DNA of 34,710 nucleotides from Welwitschia mirabilis (lineage: Eukaryota > Gnetophyta > Gnetopsida > Welwitschiales): assembly GCA_051453625.1 (NCBI GenBank), contig JBOZIK010000001.1, positions 279,778,948 to 279,813,657 of the forward strand, written 5' to 3'. The position numbers and the translations under genes are program-made. The notes below the pieces were generated by a model. The model did not search any database, was not told the origin of the DNA, and saw only the letters and a program-made list of their open reading frames with translations. Numbering within the stretch: position 1 is the stretch's first letter; each line of letters starts with the position of its first letter. Shown in pieces: positions 22,500 through 32,453 of the stretch.

Positions 22500-22975
22500 A
22501 ATGTTTATTAAGCTAAATGTGGTGGTAGTATTTTTTTTTCTTTTTCTCTTTTTTTTCACTCCTTAATGATCCACTTCTCCTCTTACACCTCATCTGGAAG
22601 ACCATGCTCTTTACCCTTAATATTTTACTATTTAAAATGTGATCTATAGCTTTTCCGTTCCATTCCTTGACATGAAGTGGTTCACTATCATTAAGATAGT
22701 GAATTAGGTTATTTATGAACATGGAAAGGGGAAGATTCTTAGTTTTCATTCATGCTTTCTAAATTACATAAAATAGAAACTAACAAATGTTAAATCTCTT
22801 CCTATTTCATATAATAGTATGATAAAAGTAAGAGCTAAGGAAGGAGAATAAGAATCTAAAACATGTACTAAAAGATAAGAATTCCTAATGATATAGCTAA
22901 ATAAGGATAATTGGTTCTTAAACAAAAACTTATAAGGAATTGCACCTTTACTATTAGGGGCATATGACACACTAA
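22500..22975 (-). pseudogene. PF20167-like plant retrotransposon ORF, degenerate
   Basis: Two consecutive minus-strand frames (22970-22764 and 22749-22513) read as one broken protein. The first has S-Y-I-I-R-N-S-Y-L-L-V-H-V near its middle, followed by S-Y-S-P-S-L-A-L-T-F-I-I-L-L-Y-E-I and then a Leu/Phe-rich end. This fits the family pattern in which a conserved LP/G-H-D stretch precedes a helix ending in a hydrophobic I..M segment. The second has L-P-L-S-M-F-I-N-N-L-I-H-Y-L, fitting the LPYGM.LT.IF..F segment, then a stretch like the family's I...TL..MGF, and a Lys/Arg tail. Such proteins occur in plant Ty3/gypsy elements and in free repeats; their role is not established. It lies about 2.1 kb past the integrase on the same strand, so it may be an extra 3' ORF of that element. 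Assignment is by pattern only. Confidence 0.5.
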
Positions 22976-22979
22976 GCTT

Positions 22980-24440
22980 TTCATGTGATGATCTTAAATC
23001 TTTTTCTAATATGAAGATATCAAAATTAGGATTAAAAAGATCTAAAGATCTAATAATAAAAAAATAAATCTAGAAATATTAACATCTATAACCTTAGTAT
23101 AGATAACCTCTAGATGTCCCTCTTTCTCATGTTATTCTTTTTTTTCTTTACCTTCATGTAGTAGGAACATGCTCGAGTAGAACTTCTTCACCTTTTTTGA
23201 GAAATAGATCTTTTAATGTTTTTGTAAAATATGGTCTTATTATTTTTACTTTATCTTTTTTACATATACATCTATAAGCTACTATGTAAACTATCTAGAT
23301 GACACTTTAGAATAAACTCTTTCGATCTACTAAACATGATGACTTTAGCTAATGGTTTTTCATGCAAAATAGATGGTAGTGCTAGTAGTTACATTGATGA
23401 TTTTAGGTGAATGAAGAAGCCGAGGTTTAGCAAGGTCTAATTGGACCCATGATGGTAAGCATTTAAATTTGGAACAGGCATATTTGATGCACAGTAAGGG
23501 TGTGGGCTCTATTTTTCTAGATGAAAGAAGGAATCTTAACCTTAATGAAGGGTAAGATTTGTATTAACATGAATCAAGTTTAAAATTTAAATTTGTATTT
23601 CTTGGTATGTTACTTTTAACAAGACTTAATCTTAAATGGAAAATTGGGATTTTAAAAGGTAAGTTTTAATTTAGAAAAAATGAGTGAAAATCCTAGGTTT
23701 GAAATGATGTGAAATTTTAACTTTATCATCCATTTAGCTCATTGATTATCATTAATTATTAATTACGCATATAATTTCAAGGCTAATTACCATAGTTAAT
23801 GATATCCCATACCTAACTTAATGTATTCAATCTAAATCATTGGAACATGTCACTCATGCTAACTAATTTATTTCATAGGTAAGAGGTCTATTCTACTAAA
23901 ACATGAAATAAAGAAATAGGATAGTGAATTAATTATCTTAAGGAACTTAAATAACTTTATGTATTAGTAATTTATTTTGATTAATACTTACCAATATTAT
24001 TATGATAAGATGTAATCTCATTCTCAGAACATATGCTTTATAATATATTGTTTTTGTTTAATTTCTTTACCCTCTAGTTCTATTATTAACATAAAAGAAA
24101 AGTTTTAAAGGAAAAAGATTGTCTCAAACTTACATCTAACTTAATTATGTGCATAAAAATTTATACATTCTAGCTTACTCAGTAGTACATATATCATTCG
24201 ACATAAATTATAAATATGTTTCATATTGTGGATTTGAGTAAACAAATAAGCAGAAAATGGATGTATTGATATAAAGTTTTTTAACATATTGCTTAACTAA
24301 TACTTAAATAGATGTTAACATTTATTTTTTCATAAATTATTTGATCATCCTTTATGCTATATGATATTTATGTAGGTTCAGATTTTCCAAAACTAGCATG
24401 TCTAGTACACTCTTATGCTAATTAGCTAGTTTTCATGAGT
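22980..24440. other. 1.5 kb between the PF20167-like relic and the minisatellite
   Basis: AT-rich, with a slightly more GC-balanced patch at 23390-23530. On the minus strand near 23270-23160 a short segment reads T-K-T-L-K-D-L-F-L-K-K-G-E-E-V-L-L-E-H, without a family match I can name. It could be the N-terminal part of the ORF at 22500-22975, but I cannot show this. Confidence 0.4.
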
Positions 24441-24441
24441 G

Positions 24442-24706
24442 GTGTTCAAAAGTAACATATCAATACATATCATCCTCAAGATAGAATCATAATGATTTGG
24501 ATGCCCTTAGAAAATATAATATGTATATTCATCATACTATGAAGGTATTTTACATATACAATGTGCATCTTCCCTCAAGTAAGAATGTAATTATGGATGT
24601 CTTTGACATAAACGATTTGTATATTTCCCATGATAAGAATCTACCTTTAGAGGCATTCAACATATATAATGTGTATCTTCTTCATATTAAGAGTAAAGGC
24701 CTTCAT
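24442..24706. repeat. 54-bp minisatellite, about five units
   Basis: Units lie at about 24442-24502 (diverged), 24503-24544 (12 bp short), 24545-24598, 24599-24652 and 24653-24706. Typical shared words are tatacaatgtgcatctt, tataatgtgtatcttctt and aagaat. The period is a multiple of three, so the plus strand stays open (24497-24736) with an 18-residue repeat containing F-x-I-Y-N-V-x-L. I take the open frame to be a by-product of the period and not a gene. It lies 3' of the integrase relic on the minus strand; Tat-lineage elements often carry tandem repeats in that position. Confidence 0.8.
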
Positions 24707-25130
24707 AAGATAAAATTTCATATTCTTATTATATGAGTATATAATTTTTCCTTTTTTTCCTCTTTTTTAATTCATATATCATATAGAGGTATTCAATTAT
24801 GTCTCAAGAGTACAACATCTCACATTTAGTGGTATTGTTTTAGATTTTAAAATACCAAAATTACATCAAAGCCTAATATAGAGCACCTCATATATTATGC
24901 ATTAAAAACATTAAGTTTTTTGCCTAAGATTTTTCTAATTCCATTAGTTCCTAATCAAATAACTAGTGAAAGGTAAATAGAAGATTAAAGTCTTATATAG
25001 TAAACTAAATATTCTATGTACTTATCATCATCTTAAGTTTTAGCTAATCATAAATAACAAAACTTAATATTGGTAAAAATTAATTTCCTAAATGACATTA
25101 ATTTTAACTTTTTTCATTGCCCATGATTCT
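24707..25130. other. Non-coding stretch 3' of the integrase relic
   Basis: No frame or motif. On the minus strand it follows the end of the pol reading frame and is probably the untranslated 3' part of the same element. Confidence 0.45.
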
Positions 25131-25139
25131 AGGTTAAAG

Positions 25140-26290
25140 GAATATTATCAAATTTATGAGTTATAAGGATAGATTTATGACAATGTTTAACTCTTTGGCC
25201 ATTGTCTTTAAAAGAATTATTATCCTTAAGGATTAAAATATTAATAACACCATAATAAAATAATTATAGAGCTAAGGTATAAGTTTTCTAATAAATTTTT
25301 AAAGTCTTAAAATCATATATTAAAACTAAGTCATTCTGCTCAAAATACTTCTAAAGGATGTACTAATGATGGTAGAATTGTATTTCCTATTTAAAAAATT
25401 TAATATTTTTGTAGGCTTTATTTCTAATTTTTTATTTCATTTAGTGATATTTTTAAAAATTTTAAACCTTTATTTAGTTTTTATTTTAACTCTTTTATGA
25501 TTCAAAAAGATTTATGTCCAATTTCTAGTGGAAGATTGCAAGGTTTTCAAAAATAGCTTAGTAACATGACATTTCAAAGGGAGTTTTACAAGAAGTTTGA
25601 TGATCCTAGAAAGCATCATTAAGTGGAGGAACTAATATTTTTTTATTATACTTATCATTTTCTACAAAATTCATTTTAATTCTTAATTTATACTCTCTAC
25701 TTAACTATTTGTTTGTGACTGATAAGGGGTTGTAACTTTGAAAACTATTCAATATTTTGTTCATCACATTATTCAATATTATATTGGAAAATTAATTTCT
25801 TTGATTACTAATGATGGATTTAGGATAACCAAAGTGGAATAATATATGTTTTTTTAAGAACCTTATCACAACTCTAGCATCATCTATTCTAGTTAAGATA
25901 GCTTTTAATAACTTAGTAGCAAAGTTCACACAAACCAATATACATAAGTCTTCAAAAAATAGAGGAAATGGCTTGACAAAATCTATACCTCAAAAATCAT
26001 ATGCTTTAATCTTAGGAACAGGAGAAATTATATCATCTCTTTTTGTTTTCTTAATTTCGCTTAATTGTAGTCCTTAATTATAATATTTACAATGTTCATG
26101 TAAATCTTTTAAAAGATTCAACTAATAAAGTTCAAATAAAAGGATTTTATGAAAAGTATTTTTAAACTAATATTAGCCTTCACACACTATCATCTGTAAA
26201 TTTTAATATGTTTAGAGTTTTAGATTATAACATATTATGACATGAAAAATTAAATTTATTTTAAGTAATTAGGATAATTTTGCATAATTA
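25140..26290 (-). pseudogene. Athila/Tat-like integrase, including C-terminal domain
   Basis: Minus-strand order: a zinc-domain relic near 26130-26050 (L-L-K-D-L-H-E-H-C-K-Y-Y-N, family form LFKDA..FC..C..CQ) and K-K-T-K-R-D-D. At about 26000-25940 come a stop, G-I-D-F-V-K-P-F-P and I-L-V-C-V-N-F-A-T-K (family WGIDFMGPFP and ILVAVDYVSKW). At 25900-25800, D-D-A-R-V-V-I-R-F-L-K-K-H-I and F-G-Y-P-K-S-I-I-S-N-Q (family FG.PRAIISDGG, with the second catalytic Asp changed to Asn). At 25750-25680 T-T-P-Y-Q-S-Q-T-N-S (family ATPYHPQT.GQ). At 25620-25470 C-K-T-P-F-E-M-S and later N-K-A-Y-K-N-I. At about 25230-25190 N-G-Q-R-V-K-H, the family's VNGQRLKHY ending. Frames shift at least twice and stops are frequent, so it is inactive. 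The enzyme would insert element cDNA into the genome. Confidence 0.85.
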
Positions 26291-26672
26291 AGTTCTATTT
26301 CTAATGCTTTTTTTATTTTATCTTGATTTGTGATAATAAAATCATCAAAAACTAACATTCTACCTTCACCATTAAACATTTTAAATCTTTAACAAGATGC
26401 TAAATCATGAGCCAAAAGGTGAAATTGGATATTGTGATACCAATTTGTAGGAATTTGATGGTGTATTTTAAGTACTTTTGCAAGACATTCACACAGTTTT
26501 GATTTAATACTAATGACTATGAAGACCTGATAGGATAATCAGTGAAACATGTGATCCTTAGCATTTTTGGTAGTTTCTTAGGCCTATTCTGATAGTGCAT
26601 ATTTGGAAGAAGGACTTTATGAGGTAAATACTGACTTATCTTTAAGATTGGAGAAAAGGAAGATCGTTGTCC

Positions 26673-26932
26673 CCTTTGCCATCTCCACGGCAGCTAGGAT
26701 GACAACACTACTAATATGGACAAAGACTGCAGAGCTGACAGTAGCACATAGAGAACATTGAGACATGTGGTACATGGTGTCATTCCCTATGTTGTTCCCA
26801 CAACATGTAAGACGAAAACAACACTAACTTAGACAGAAAAGCTGCGAGGCTAACAACAGCACATGGAGCACATGGAGATAGGTAGCACATGTCATCGTCT
26901 CCTATGTCATCCCAATGACAGATGGGATGACA
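26673..26932 (+). repeat. ~115-bp tandem repeat with hairpin cores in the G1 U3 region
   Basis: Cores begin at 26673, 26786 and 26901, spaced 113 and 115 bp, each starting cc-t-t/a-tg and holding a short inverted repeat. The second is atgttgt/acaacat (26789-26795 and 26800-26806). The third is tgtcatccc/gggatgaca (26905-26913 and 26924-26932). The spacers between cores are also related (caacacta, agcacat, gacatg). The position upstream of the TATA box puts them in U3. Confidence 0.75.
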
Positions 26933-27052
26933 TCTGTTTTTGCATGTTCGAAAAAAATATCTTTGTAAATGGGTTCAAGCAACCCATGTGGGTTATTAGA
27001 ATTTTTGTTTCCTATCTTTAGGGTTTTACTTCTAGAACCTTAAATGAAAAAC

Positions 27053-27060
27053 TATAAATA
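27053..27060 (+). promoter_or_regulatory. TATA box of the G1 LTR
   Basis: TATAAATA in the context aaaactataaatacccttcccct, upstream of the LTR end. G2 has the same octamer in the same relative position (29353-29360). It is the likely start region for element RNA. Confidence 0.65.
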
Positions 27061-27804
27061 CCCTTCCCCTCCTTTATTTCTAAATCATCTTTTATACCCG
27101 GTACTTGTGATGGAGGATTGAAGGGCAATAGGTTCATCCAAAGCTACAAAAAGGAGTCTTCTTAGTGTTAGTCTAAGTCTCTTCCATTGAGGTGCTATTA
27201 TTCTATTGTAAGTGGATGTTATGTTATGAATACTTTTTGAATTAATACAATTCTCTTTTCATTCCAATTTTGTGAATGTCCCTTATGGTTTACATTGATC
27301 ATAGTGATTTGTGATAACTCTATGATTTATCTAGATCATAAGAACAACCTTTATTAAGGTTGACCTTTATTAGTAGTAGACTTGCATTACTTTTTCATTT
27401 TATTTCATATTGCATTTCTTACCTTACTTAGATAGATCTCATAGTTTATGTTGGTTAAGAACTAGTGGATACTCTTCTTAATTGATATAAGTTATAGAGA
27501 AGGCAGTTCTTTTGATAGAAGGACTAGGATTTAAGTAGAATCCATTTTCATTTCTATTCACTGCATTTTATATTCATTCATCTTGCATTGCATTTACTTG
27601 TTTGCTTCCTTCCAGTTTTTATAAGACAAAAGACTAAAAATACCTTTGGAAATCGATTCTCTAACTCTAAGCTTAGTGCCTTTATTGGATTACAACATTT
27701 GAGTGAATTTCCATCTATATTAGTGTATGTTTTTTTGTAAGTTATTTGATTTAGAGGTTTACCTAAAGAGCTTCAGGATTGTATAAATTCATATTGCAAC
27801 ATTT

Positions 27805-27822
27805 TGGCACCATTGCTGGGGA
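27805..27822 (+). other. G1 primer-binding site, tRNA-Asp type
   Basis: TGGCACCATTGCTGGGGA, against TGGCGCCGTTGCCGGGGA complementary to the 3' end of plant tRNA-Asp, the site used by Athila-type elements. All three differences fall at CpG positions (CG to CA or TG). The LTR end gcaaca lies at 27796-27801. Confidence 0.85.
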
Positions 27823-27976
27823 AGGCTATAAGGAGCTAAAAGGATTGTTGTTAACTAGATAACTATCTTGAATCTATTATTTAGATTATTTATTACATTA
27901 ATACTATATTTCTAGTGTAGTTTAAAGTAAGTTTATTTCTGCATCACTTTGTTTTCTATAATTTTTCTTAGGGATC

Positions 27977-28310
27977 CTATCATTTTCACTGTCGTCCCAA
28001 TGACATAGGGCACGAAAATTTAAAATTTTGAAATTAGTTTCTATTTTTCACAATTTTTTTCTATTTTTCTTTATAAGAAACTATCATTTTGTCTATCGTC
28101 CCCATGACTAGAAGGATGACAGTTCTAAATTTTTTTTCATTTTTCATATTTTCTTTTCCACAAAATAAATAAATTTTCATTCTTCTTGTTGTCCCCATGA
28201 CTGCCTAGATGATAGTCTAGGTTTTTTTCTATCAGAATTTTTATAGTTTTGAATTTTTATTACTGTGATTATCGTCCTTCTTGTCATCTCCACGATAAGG
28301 CAGATGATGG
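27977..28310 (+). repeat. Four-unit ~92-104-bp tandem repeat with hairpin cores in the G1 leader
   Basis: The core gtcgtcccaatgacatagggcacga (27991-28015) recurs in altered form near 28098, 28191 and 28283, each followed 10-15 bases later by a gatgac- or gatgat-type complement. Unit starts such as ctatcatttt at 27977 and 28081 are shared. The first 15 bases of the core match the U3 core at 26906-26920 at 14 of 15 positions. Confidence 0.7.
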
Positions 28311-28361
28311 TTTGTTATTTTTGATTTCAGCTTTTTATTAATTATTTGAACATGCAAGGAC

Positions 28362-28845
28362 ATGGTGAATTCTGATAAGAAAGATAAAATATTAGAGAGA
28401 ATGAAACCTAATTGAAGAAAATGTTAGAGAAGGATTATTCGACTTCGAGCTGAATTCAGATACGTACACTCCAGGTACGCAAATTTTTAGAATTGAAGAA
28501 GAAGATTTTTTTGCTTATATTATTTCAGAATTAGATTTTGCAAAAGAAGATTATAGTGTAGAAGTTAATTGTATTGTTTTTTTGAATATGTAAAATGTAT
28601 TGAAATCATCTCAAAAACAAAATTAAGTTACTTCATCTAATGCTCAAATCGTAATAAAAACTTCTTCCTCGAATGCGAATGTTACTCTTAGGAATTTAAT
28701 TACCAATAAAAAACATGAAATTCAAAATTCTTTTGATTTACCTCCTGGAGATGATGTAGAATTACAAAATTCAAGTGCTCATCCAAGCTTTTCGGAAGAA
28801 CCAGAGGAAGATTCTTTTCAACATTTAGCTGTGTTGCACCGCTAA
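28362..28845 (+). pseudogene. G1 gag, truncated N-terminal part
   Basis: The start ATGGT is shared with G2 (30397) and G3 (32742). After an early frame change one frame runs to a TAA at 28843. It has an acidic N-terminal part (L-F-D-F-E-L-N-S-D-T, then I-E-E-E-D-F-F) and the conserved block F-D-L-P-P-G-D-D-V-E-L-Q-N near 28733-28771, followed by E-E-P-E-E-D-S-F-Q-H-L. The same block in G2 opens the retrotransposon gag domain. The similarity ends after H-L-A-V-L (about 28835), so the capsid-like core is lost. Gag would form the particle that packages element RNA. Two internal stops are present. Confidence 0.75.
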
Positions 28846-28869
28846 CTTATGTGTATTTGATAGGGTATT

Positions 28870-29010
28870 ATGAGTAGTTTTACAGATGAATTAACAGATA
28901 AATGCTTAGTTCTTATGATAATTAAGAATGGAGATGAAGAGAATGAAAACATGCAGTTTACAGATAAATTACAAGCATTTCATGTAGATATGGATAAATT
29001 GTATTTTTGA
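28870..29010 (+). other. Short open frame after the G1 gag break
   Basis: 46 codons, ATG to TGA, acidic (D-E-L-T-D-K, then N-G-D-E-E-N-E-N), in the same frame as the preceding gag piece but separated from it by stops. I do not recognise it and it does not match the gag of G2 or G3 at this point. It may be foreign sequence joined to the broken gag, or leader/gag of yet another element. Weak coding evidence. Confidence 0.3.
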
Positions 29011-29080
29011 ATAATGATTCCTGCAAATAAATGAGTGATTAGGTTGATTGAAGGTTAACAAAAGTCTATCATCCACCACA

Positions 29081-29105
29081 TCGTCTGGATGTCCGTATCA
29101 GACGA
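29081..29105 (+). repeat. Palindromic module in the G2 U3 region
   Basis: TCGTCTG (29081-29087) and CAGACGA (29099-29105) are perfect 7-bp arms around an 11-base loop. The same wording reappears in the leaders of G2 (30259-30287) and G3 (32604-32632). Confidence 0.7.
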
Positions 29106-29352
29106 CATCTCCAAAACTAGTCAACAGCACTTCACATGTAGTCAGACAAGGAGTTAAACTAAAACAAATAAATATCTAATTATCAATATTCATCATCTCC
29201 TCCTTTGTCTGAATGACCAAAATGATGATACTATTCTCTCACACTTTTTCCAAATGTTTTCTCGAGTTGTCACCACTTCTTTGTGACTTTACTTTACATG
29301 TTAGTTAGGGTTTCTCCTCTACTTCTCTGCCGATTTCCCTTTCTTTTCTGTC

Positions 29353-29360
29353 TATAAATA
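29353..29360 (+). promoter_or_regulatory. TATA box of the G2 LTR
   Basis: TATAAATA in the context ctgtctataaataaaagtc, the counterpart of the G1 box at 27053. Confidence 0.65.
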
Positions 29361-29511
29361 AAAGTCTTCCCCTTGATCCCTAATCATCTTCGACAGTACC
29401 TGGCATTCTCATGATAAGATATCTTAAGACCAGAGAACCATCTTGTAATCTAGAGATATGTTACCTTGGTGTTGGGTAGCGTATCCTCTATTGAGGAACA
29501 ACTACTTTGTA

Positions 29512-29765
29512 ATACAGATGTCTTTTATGATTTTTAATATGAATTATCCTTTTTGTTCAATATATGCAGGAATCTCTCCCTCATAGTTNNNNNNNNNNNN
29601 NNNNNNNNNNNNNNNNNNNNNNNNNNNNNNNNNNNNNNNNNNNNNNNNNNNNNNNNNNNNNNNNNNNNNNNNNNNNNNNNNNNNNNNNATACAGATGTCT
29701 TTTATGATTTTTAATATGAATTATCCTTTTTGTTCAATATATGCAGGAATCTCTCCCTCATAGTT
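29512..29765. other. Unmerged contig overlap around a 100-N gap
   Basis: The 77 bases before the N run (29512-29588) are repeated without any difference directly after it (29689-29765). The gap at 29589-29688 is therefore almost surely a placeholder between overlapping contigs inside the G2 LTR. Confidence 0.93.
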
Positions 29766-30109
29766 TATGTTTTTTAAGATTTATGATAGGTTTCTTCTAT
29801 TATATAAATTATGAGGATAGCCTTTGTTAAGGTTGAGCTTAAGATTAGGTGCATTGTTGTTTCTTTTCATAGATTAGTTTTGCATCGCTATTTCAATTCC
29901 ATGCATTGCAATTCATTTTAGTAGATTAGAGTTACATATTTCTATCTTGAAATTAACTCTTATATTCCCATACTATTGGCCTTCGACAAAATTATGACAT
30001 TCAGATTACTCCTGACTATACTAGCGTGCTATGTTTGTGCATCTTATTTGTAATTAATAGGATTTAGATCAAGGTGTGAAACATTGCATAAATTTGTATC
30101 GCAACAAAT

Positions 30110-30127
30110 TAGCGTCATTGCTGGGAA
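30110..30127 (+). other. G2 primer-binding site, tRNA-Asp type
   Basis: TAGCGTCATTGCTGGGAA, against the tRNA-Asp site TGGCGCCGTTGCCGGGGA. All five differences are C-to-T or G-to-A transitions. It lies three bases after the LTR end gcaaca. Confidence 0.8.
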
Positions 30128-30258
30128 AGGCTACTTGGAAATTAAGAGTTGTCTTTGCTTCAGTGGATATTCTAGATATTTGCTGAAGTAATAGTATACC
30201 AATACTTTGTAAGTTTTTGTTTTAGTTTTTACTTTTTACTAACCTCTAACGTCCCTTG

Positions 30259-30365
30259 AGTCGTTTAAACATCACTATCGGACGACTATCCCGATTTCTG
30301 CTTTCCTTCTTTCTGTGGTTGTCTATGTTTTCTGTTTCTATCATTCAGGTTATCATCTAGATGAT
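30259..30365 (+). repeat. Two palindromic modules in the G2 leader
   Basis: Module 1 has arms AGTCGT (30259-30264) and ACGACT (30282-30287). Module 2 is the perfect 14-bp palindrome ATCATCTAGATGAT (30352-30365). G3 has both modules in the same order (about 32604-32632 and 32697-32710). Confidence 0.75.
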
Positions 30366-30396
30366 GTACAGGACAATACTTCAGCCCTGATATTGA

Positions 30397-32116
30397 ATGG
30401 TTAAGATTAGAAAAGAGAAAATACTAGAGAGAGAAATAGTTCATTGCAAAAAATATCAGAGAAGGTTTGCTAAATTTTGAAATTAAAAATCAAAATAACC
30501 CAGGTATGCAAGATTTAGAATTTTCTAAAATTTTTGATTTTAATTCTGCAGAAGAGTCTAATTTTAATTTTGAAAAATCTGATACTATGTCGACCTTCAC
30601 AAAAAAAAACCTATCTCACCAAATCCACCCCATGTCATTGGAACCATTACTCCTACTTCTCGTGTGGCTATGAGAGATCTCATAGTGAATAAATGACTTA
30701 AAATTCAAAACCCTTTTGACTTACCTTTAGTGACGATGTAGAACTTAAAAACTTAAATGCTTACCCTACCTTTCGAGGAGAACTCAATGAAGACCCTTTA
30801 CAACACATCGCCGACATTGAACAACTTATTCTTACTTCTAGAAATGGTAAAAAACAAATAATGGATAGAACCTACATGGTCAATTTTCCCATCACATTGT
30901 GAGATAAGGCTAAACTTTGGTTTAGAACAATTCCTCATAAGAGTCTGAAATCCTGGAATCAAGTTCAAGAAGCCTTTATCAAGAGATTTATGAATAAGAC
31001 CACCATCCAGAAATGTAAGAAAGAAGTCACAAACTTCCAACAACTACCTAACAAATACTATGCCTCTACCTATGAGCGATTCTTTGTGGCTTTGCACTCT
31101 AATCCCATAGACACTTTTTCTAAGGTAAAATTAATAGACTATTTCTATAGTGAGTTAAAAGTCATACCAAGCAACTTATAGATTTCTCTTATGGAGACAA
31201 CCTCCTAAACCAAATCCTAGAAGATGCTTAGAAAATATTAGAAGATTTAGTGGAAGTAAGTCAAACTTAGCTTAAACCGTTCTCTAAAGAAAACAGAACA
31301 GTAGGCCAAATCATCAAAGACCTCAAAGAAGTAAAACATGAGAAAACTGCAACCAAAATAGAAAATAAATCAACTAGCATCATTAAATATTTTACTTTTA
31401 CTTTAGAGAAATACACCCAGATGATCCTTGATGCTAAAGTAGCAATTGAGAAAAAGTAAATTATTATTCCAACTTATGATTTGTGTGAGGATAGTTATCA
31501 CGTTACTAAAGATTGTCTTTTACTTCCTATGTGCAAAGGAAGAATTTATAAAGAAGTTCGTACTTTAAACCAAGAACCCTTCAACTACATTCAAAATTAT
31601 AACCAAAGATAACTCCCCCACCATAATTTTTAGAATAGGATGAATGAGCAATCAAATCCTAGCCATTTTCAAACACATTATCCTAACTTCCAACCATTCT
31701 GAAATAAATTTGAACGTCAAGAATTTCAATCCAACTATTCAAATAACTTGGCAAACCCTTCCAAATCCTAAAACCATAGCGATCCTCTTAGAAATTCTAT
31801 CGAGGAGTTGAGAAAAAATCTAGAGAAGACAAACGCAAACATAGAGAATCTAGTAAACATCTTGCAATAAACTATGCTTACCAACCAAAGACTACAAGGG
31901 ATCCTTGCCATTCAACCTTAATCGAACCCTAATAAAGTACAAAAAGATTGTAAAGTGGTGACAAGAAGTCGAACTATCATAACTTCCCCTACTCATGAGG
32001 CTTTAACTTCCCACAATGACAAAAATGATGAGGAAGAGGACATTGAAATTCTAGAAAATCATTCCTTCTCTTCTTCACTTAGCAATAAAAAGAAAGATCA
32101 GTCCCAAAAAAAACCT
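30397..32116 (+). pseudogene. G2 gag (Athila-like), up to the gap
   Basis: The protein order is typical of Athila/Tat gag. The retrotransposon gag domain lies at about 30715-31170 (E-D-P-L-Q-H-I-A, then F-P-I-T-L, a stop where Trp is expected, D-K-A-K-L-W-F, then A-F-I-K-R-F and F-Q-Q-L-P). Next comes a zinc knuckle at 31475-31516 with spacing Y-x2-C-x4-H-x4-C, its first Cys changed to Tyr, followed by an Asn/Gln-rich basic stretch. Finally V-T-R-S-R-T and an acidic Glu/Asp run (about 31958-32060) lead toward the protease. Most stops can be explained by single transitions (TGG, CAG or CAA to stop codons). Frame changes occur near 30470, 30735 and 31160. The open minus-strand frame at 30798-31043 is the antisense of this gag. 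Confidence 0.85.
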
Positions 32117-32216
32117 NNNNNNNNNNNNNNNNNNNNNNNNNNNNNNNNNNNNNNNNNNNNNNNNNNNNNNNNNNNNNNNNNNNNNNNNNNNNNNNNNNNN
32201 NNNNNNNNNNNNNNNN
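32117..32216. other. Assembly gap (100 N) joining G2 gag to the G3 LTR
   Basis: Exactly 100 N with no shared sequence at the two edges. The left edge is the end of G2 gag; the right edge is the middle of an LTR. Up to several kb of G2 pol and LTR sequence may be missing, or the two contigs may not belong together. Confidence 0.85.
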
Positions 32217-32453
32217 ATTAGTTTTGAATTGCTATTTCAATTTCATGCATTGCAATTCATTTCAGTAGATTAGAGTTACATATTTCTATCTCGAAATCAA
32301 CTCTTATATTCTCATACTATTGGCCTTTGATGGAATTATGACATTTAGATCACTCTCGACTATACTAGTGTGCTATGTTTGTGCATCTTATTTGTAATTA
32401 ATAGGATTTAAATGAAGGCGTGAAACATTGCATAGATTCGCACCGCAACAAAT

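Larger units (their letters stand above)
22490..26400 (-). mobile_element. Athila/Tat-like Ty3/gypsy element, 3' half
   Basis: The minus strand from about 26290 down to 25140 is the integrase end of a gypsy polyprotein. It is followed by untranslated sequence, the 54-bp minisatellite and the PF20167-like relic. RT, protease, gag and the 5' LTR are missing, because the sequence changes near 26400-26450 to a plus-strand LTR element (G1), which probably inserted into or replaced them. The left boundary is a guess, as no LTR was identified. Confidence 0.6.
26450..28845 (+). mobile_element. G1: tRNA-Asp-primed Ty3/gypsy element, 5' part
   Basis: Plus-strand order: presumed LTR (about 26450-27801, ending gcaaca, with a TATA box at 27053), primer-binding site (27805-27822), a repeat-rich leader, and a gag start at 28362 that is cut off near 28835. 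The remaining gag, pol and 3' LTR are absent. The left edge of the LTR is not defined because no second LTR is available. G1 belongs to a different family from G2/G3: gag is alignable but clearly diverged, and the leaders differ. Confidence 0.7.
29050..32116 (+). mobile_element. G2: tRNA-Asp-primed Ty3/gypsy element, LTR to gag
   Basis: Plus-strand order: LTR (start uncertain, about 29050; end gcaaca at 30101-30106), primer-binding site (30110-30127), leader, and gag pseudogene from 30397 until a 100-N gap at 32117. The LTR carries a TATA box at 29353 and an assembly artefact at 29512-29765. Its last 234 bp (29873-30106) align without length change to 32217-32450 of G3, so G2 and G3 are the same family, about 90 percent identical in gag. 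Confidence 0.75.

Noticed and set aside
24497-24736. Repeat protein gene on the plus strand
   Set aside because: The frame opens at TTG, and its openness follows from the 54-bp period being divisible by three. No promoter or flanking gene structure is seen.
26673-28310. CRISPR-like spaced repeats
   Set aside because: The repeats are imperfect, the spacers are themselves related, and the context is a plant LTR element with TATA box and primer-binding site.
30798-31043. 81-codon minus-strand frame
   Set aside because: Antisense shadow of the G2 gag domain.
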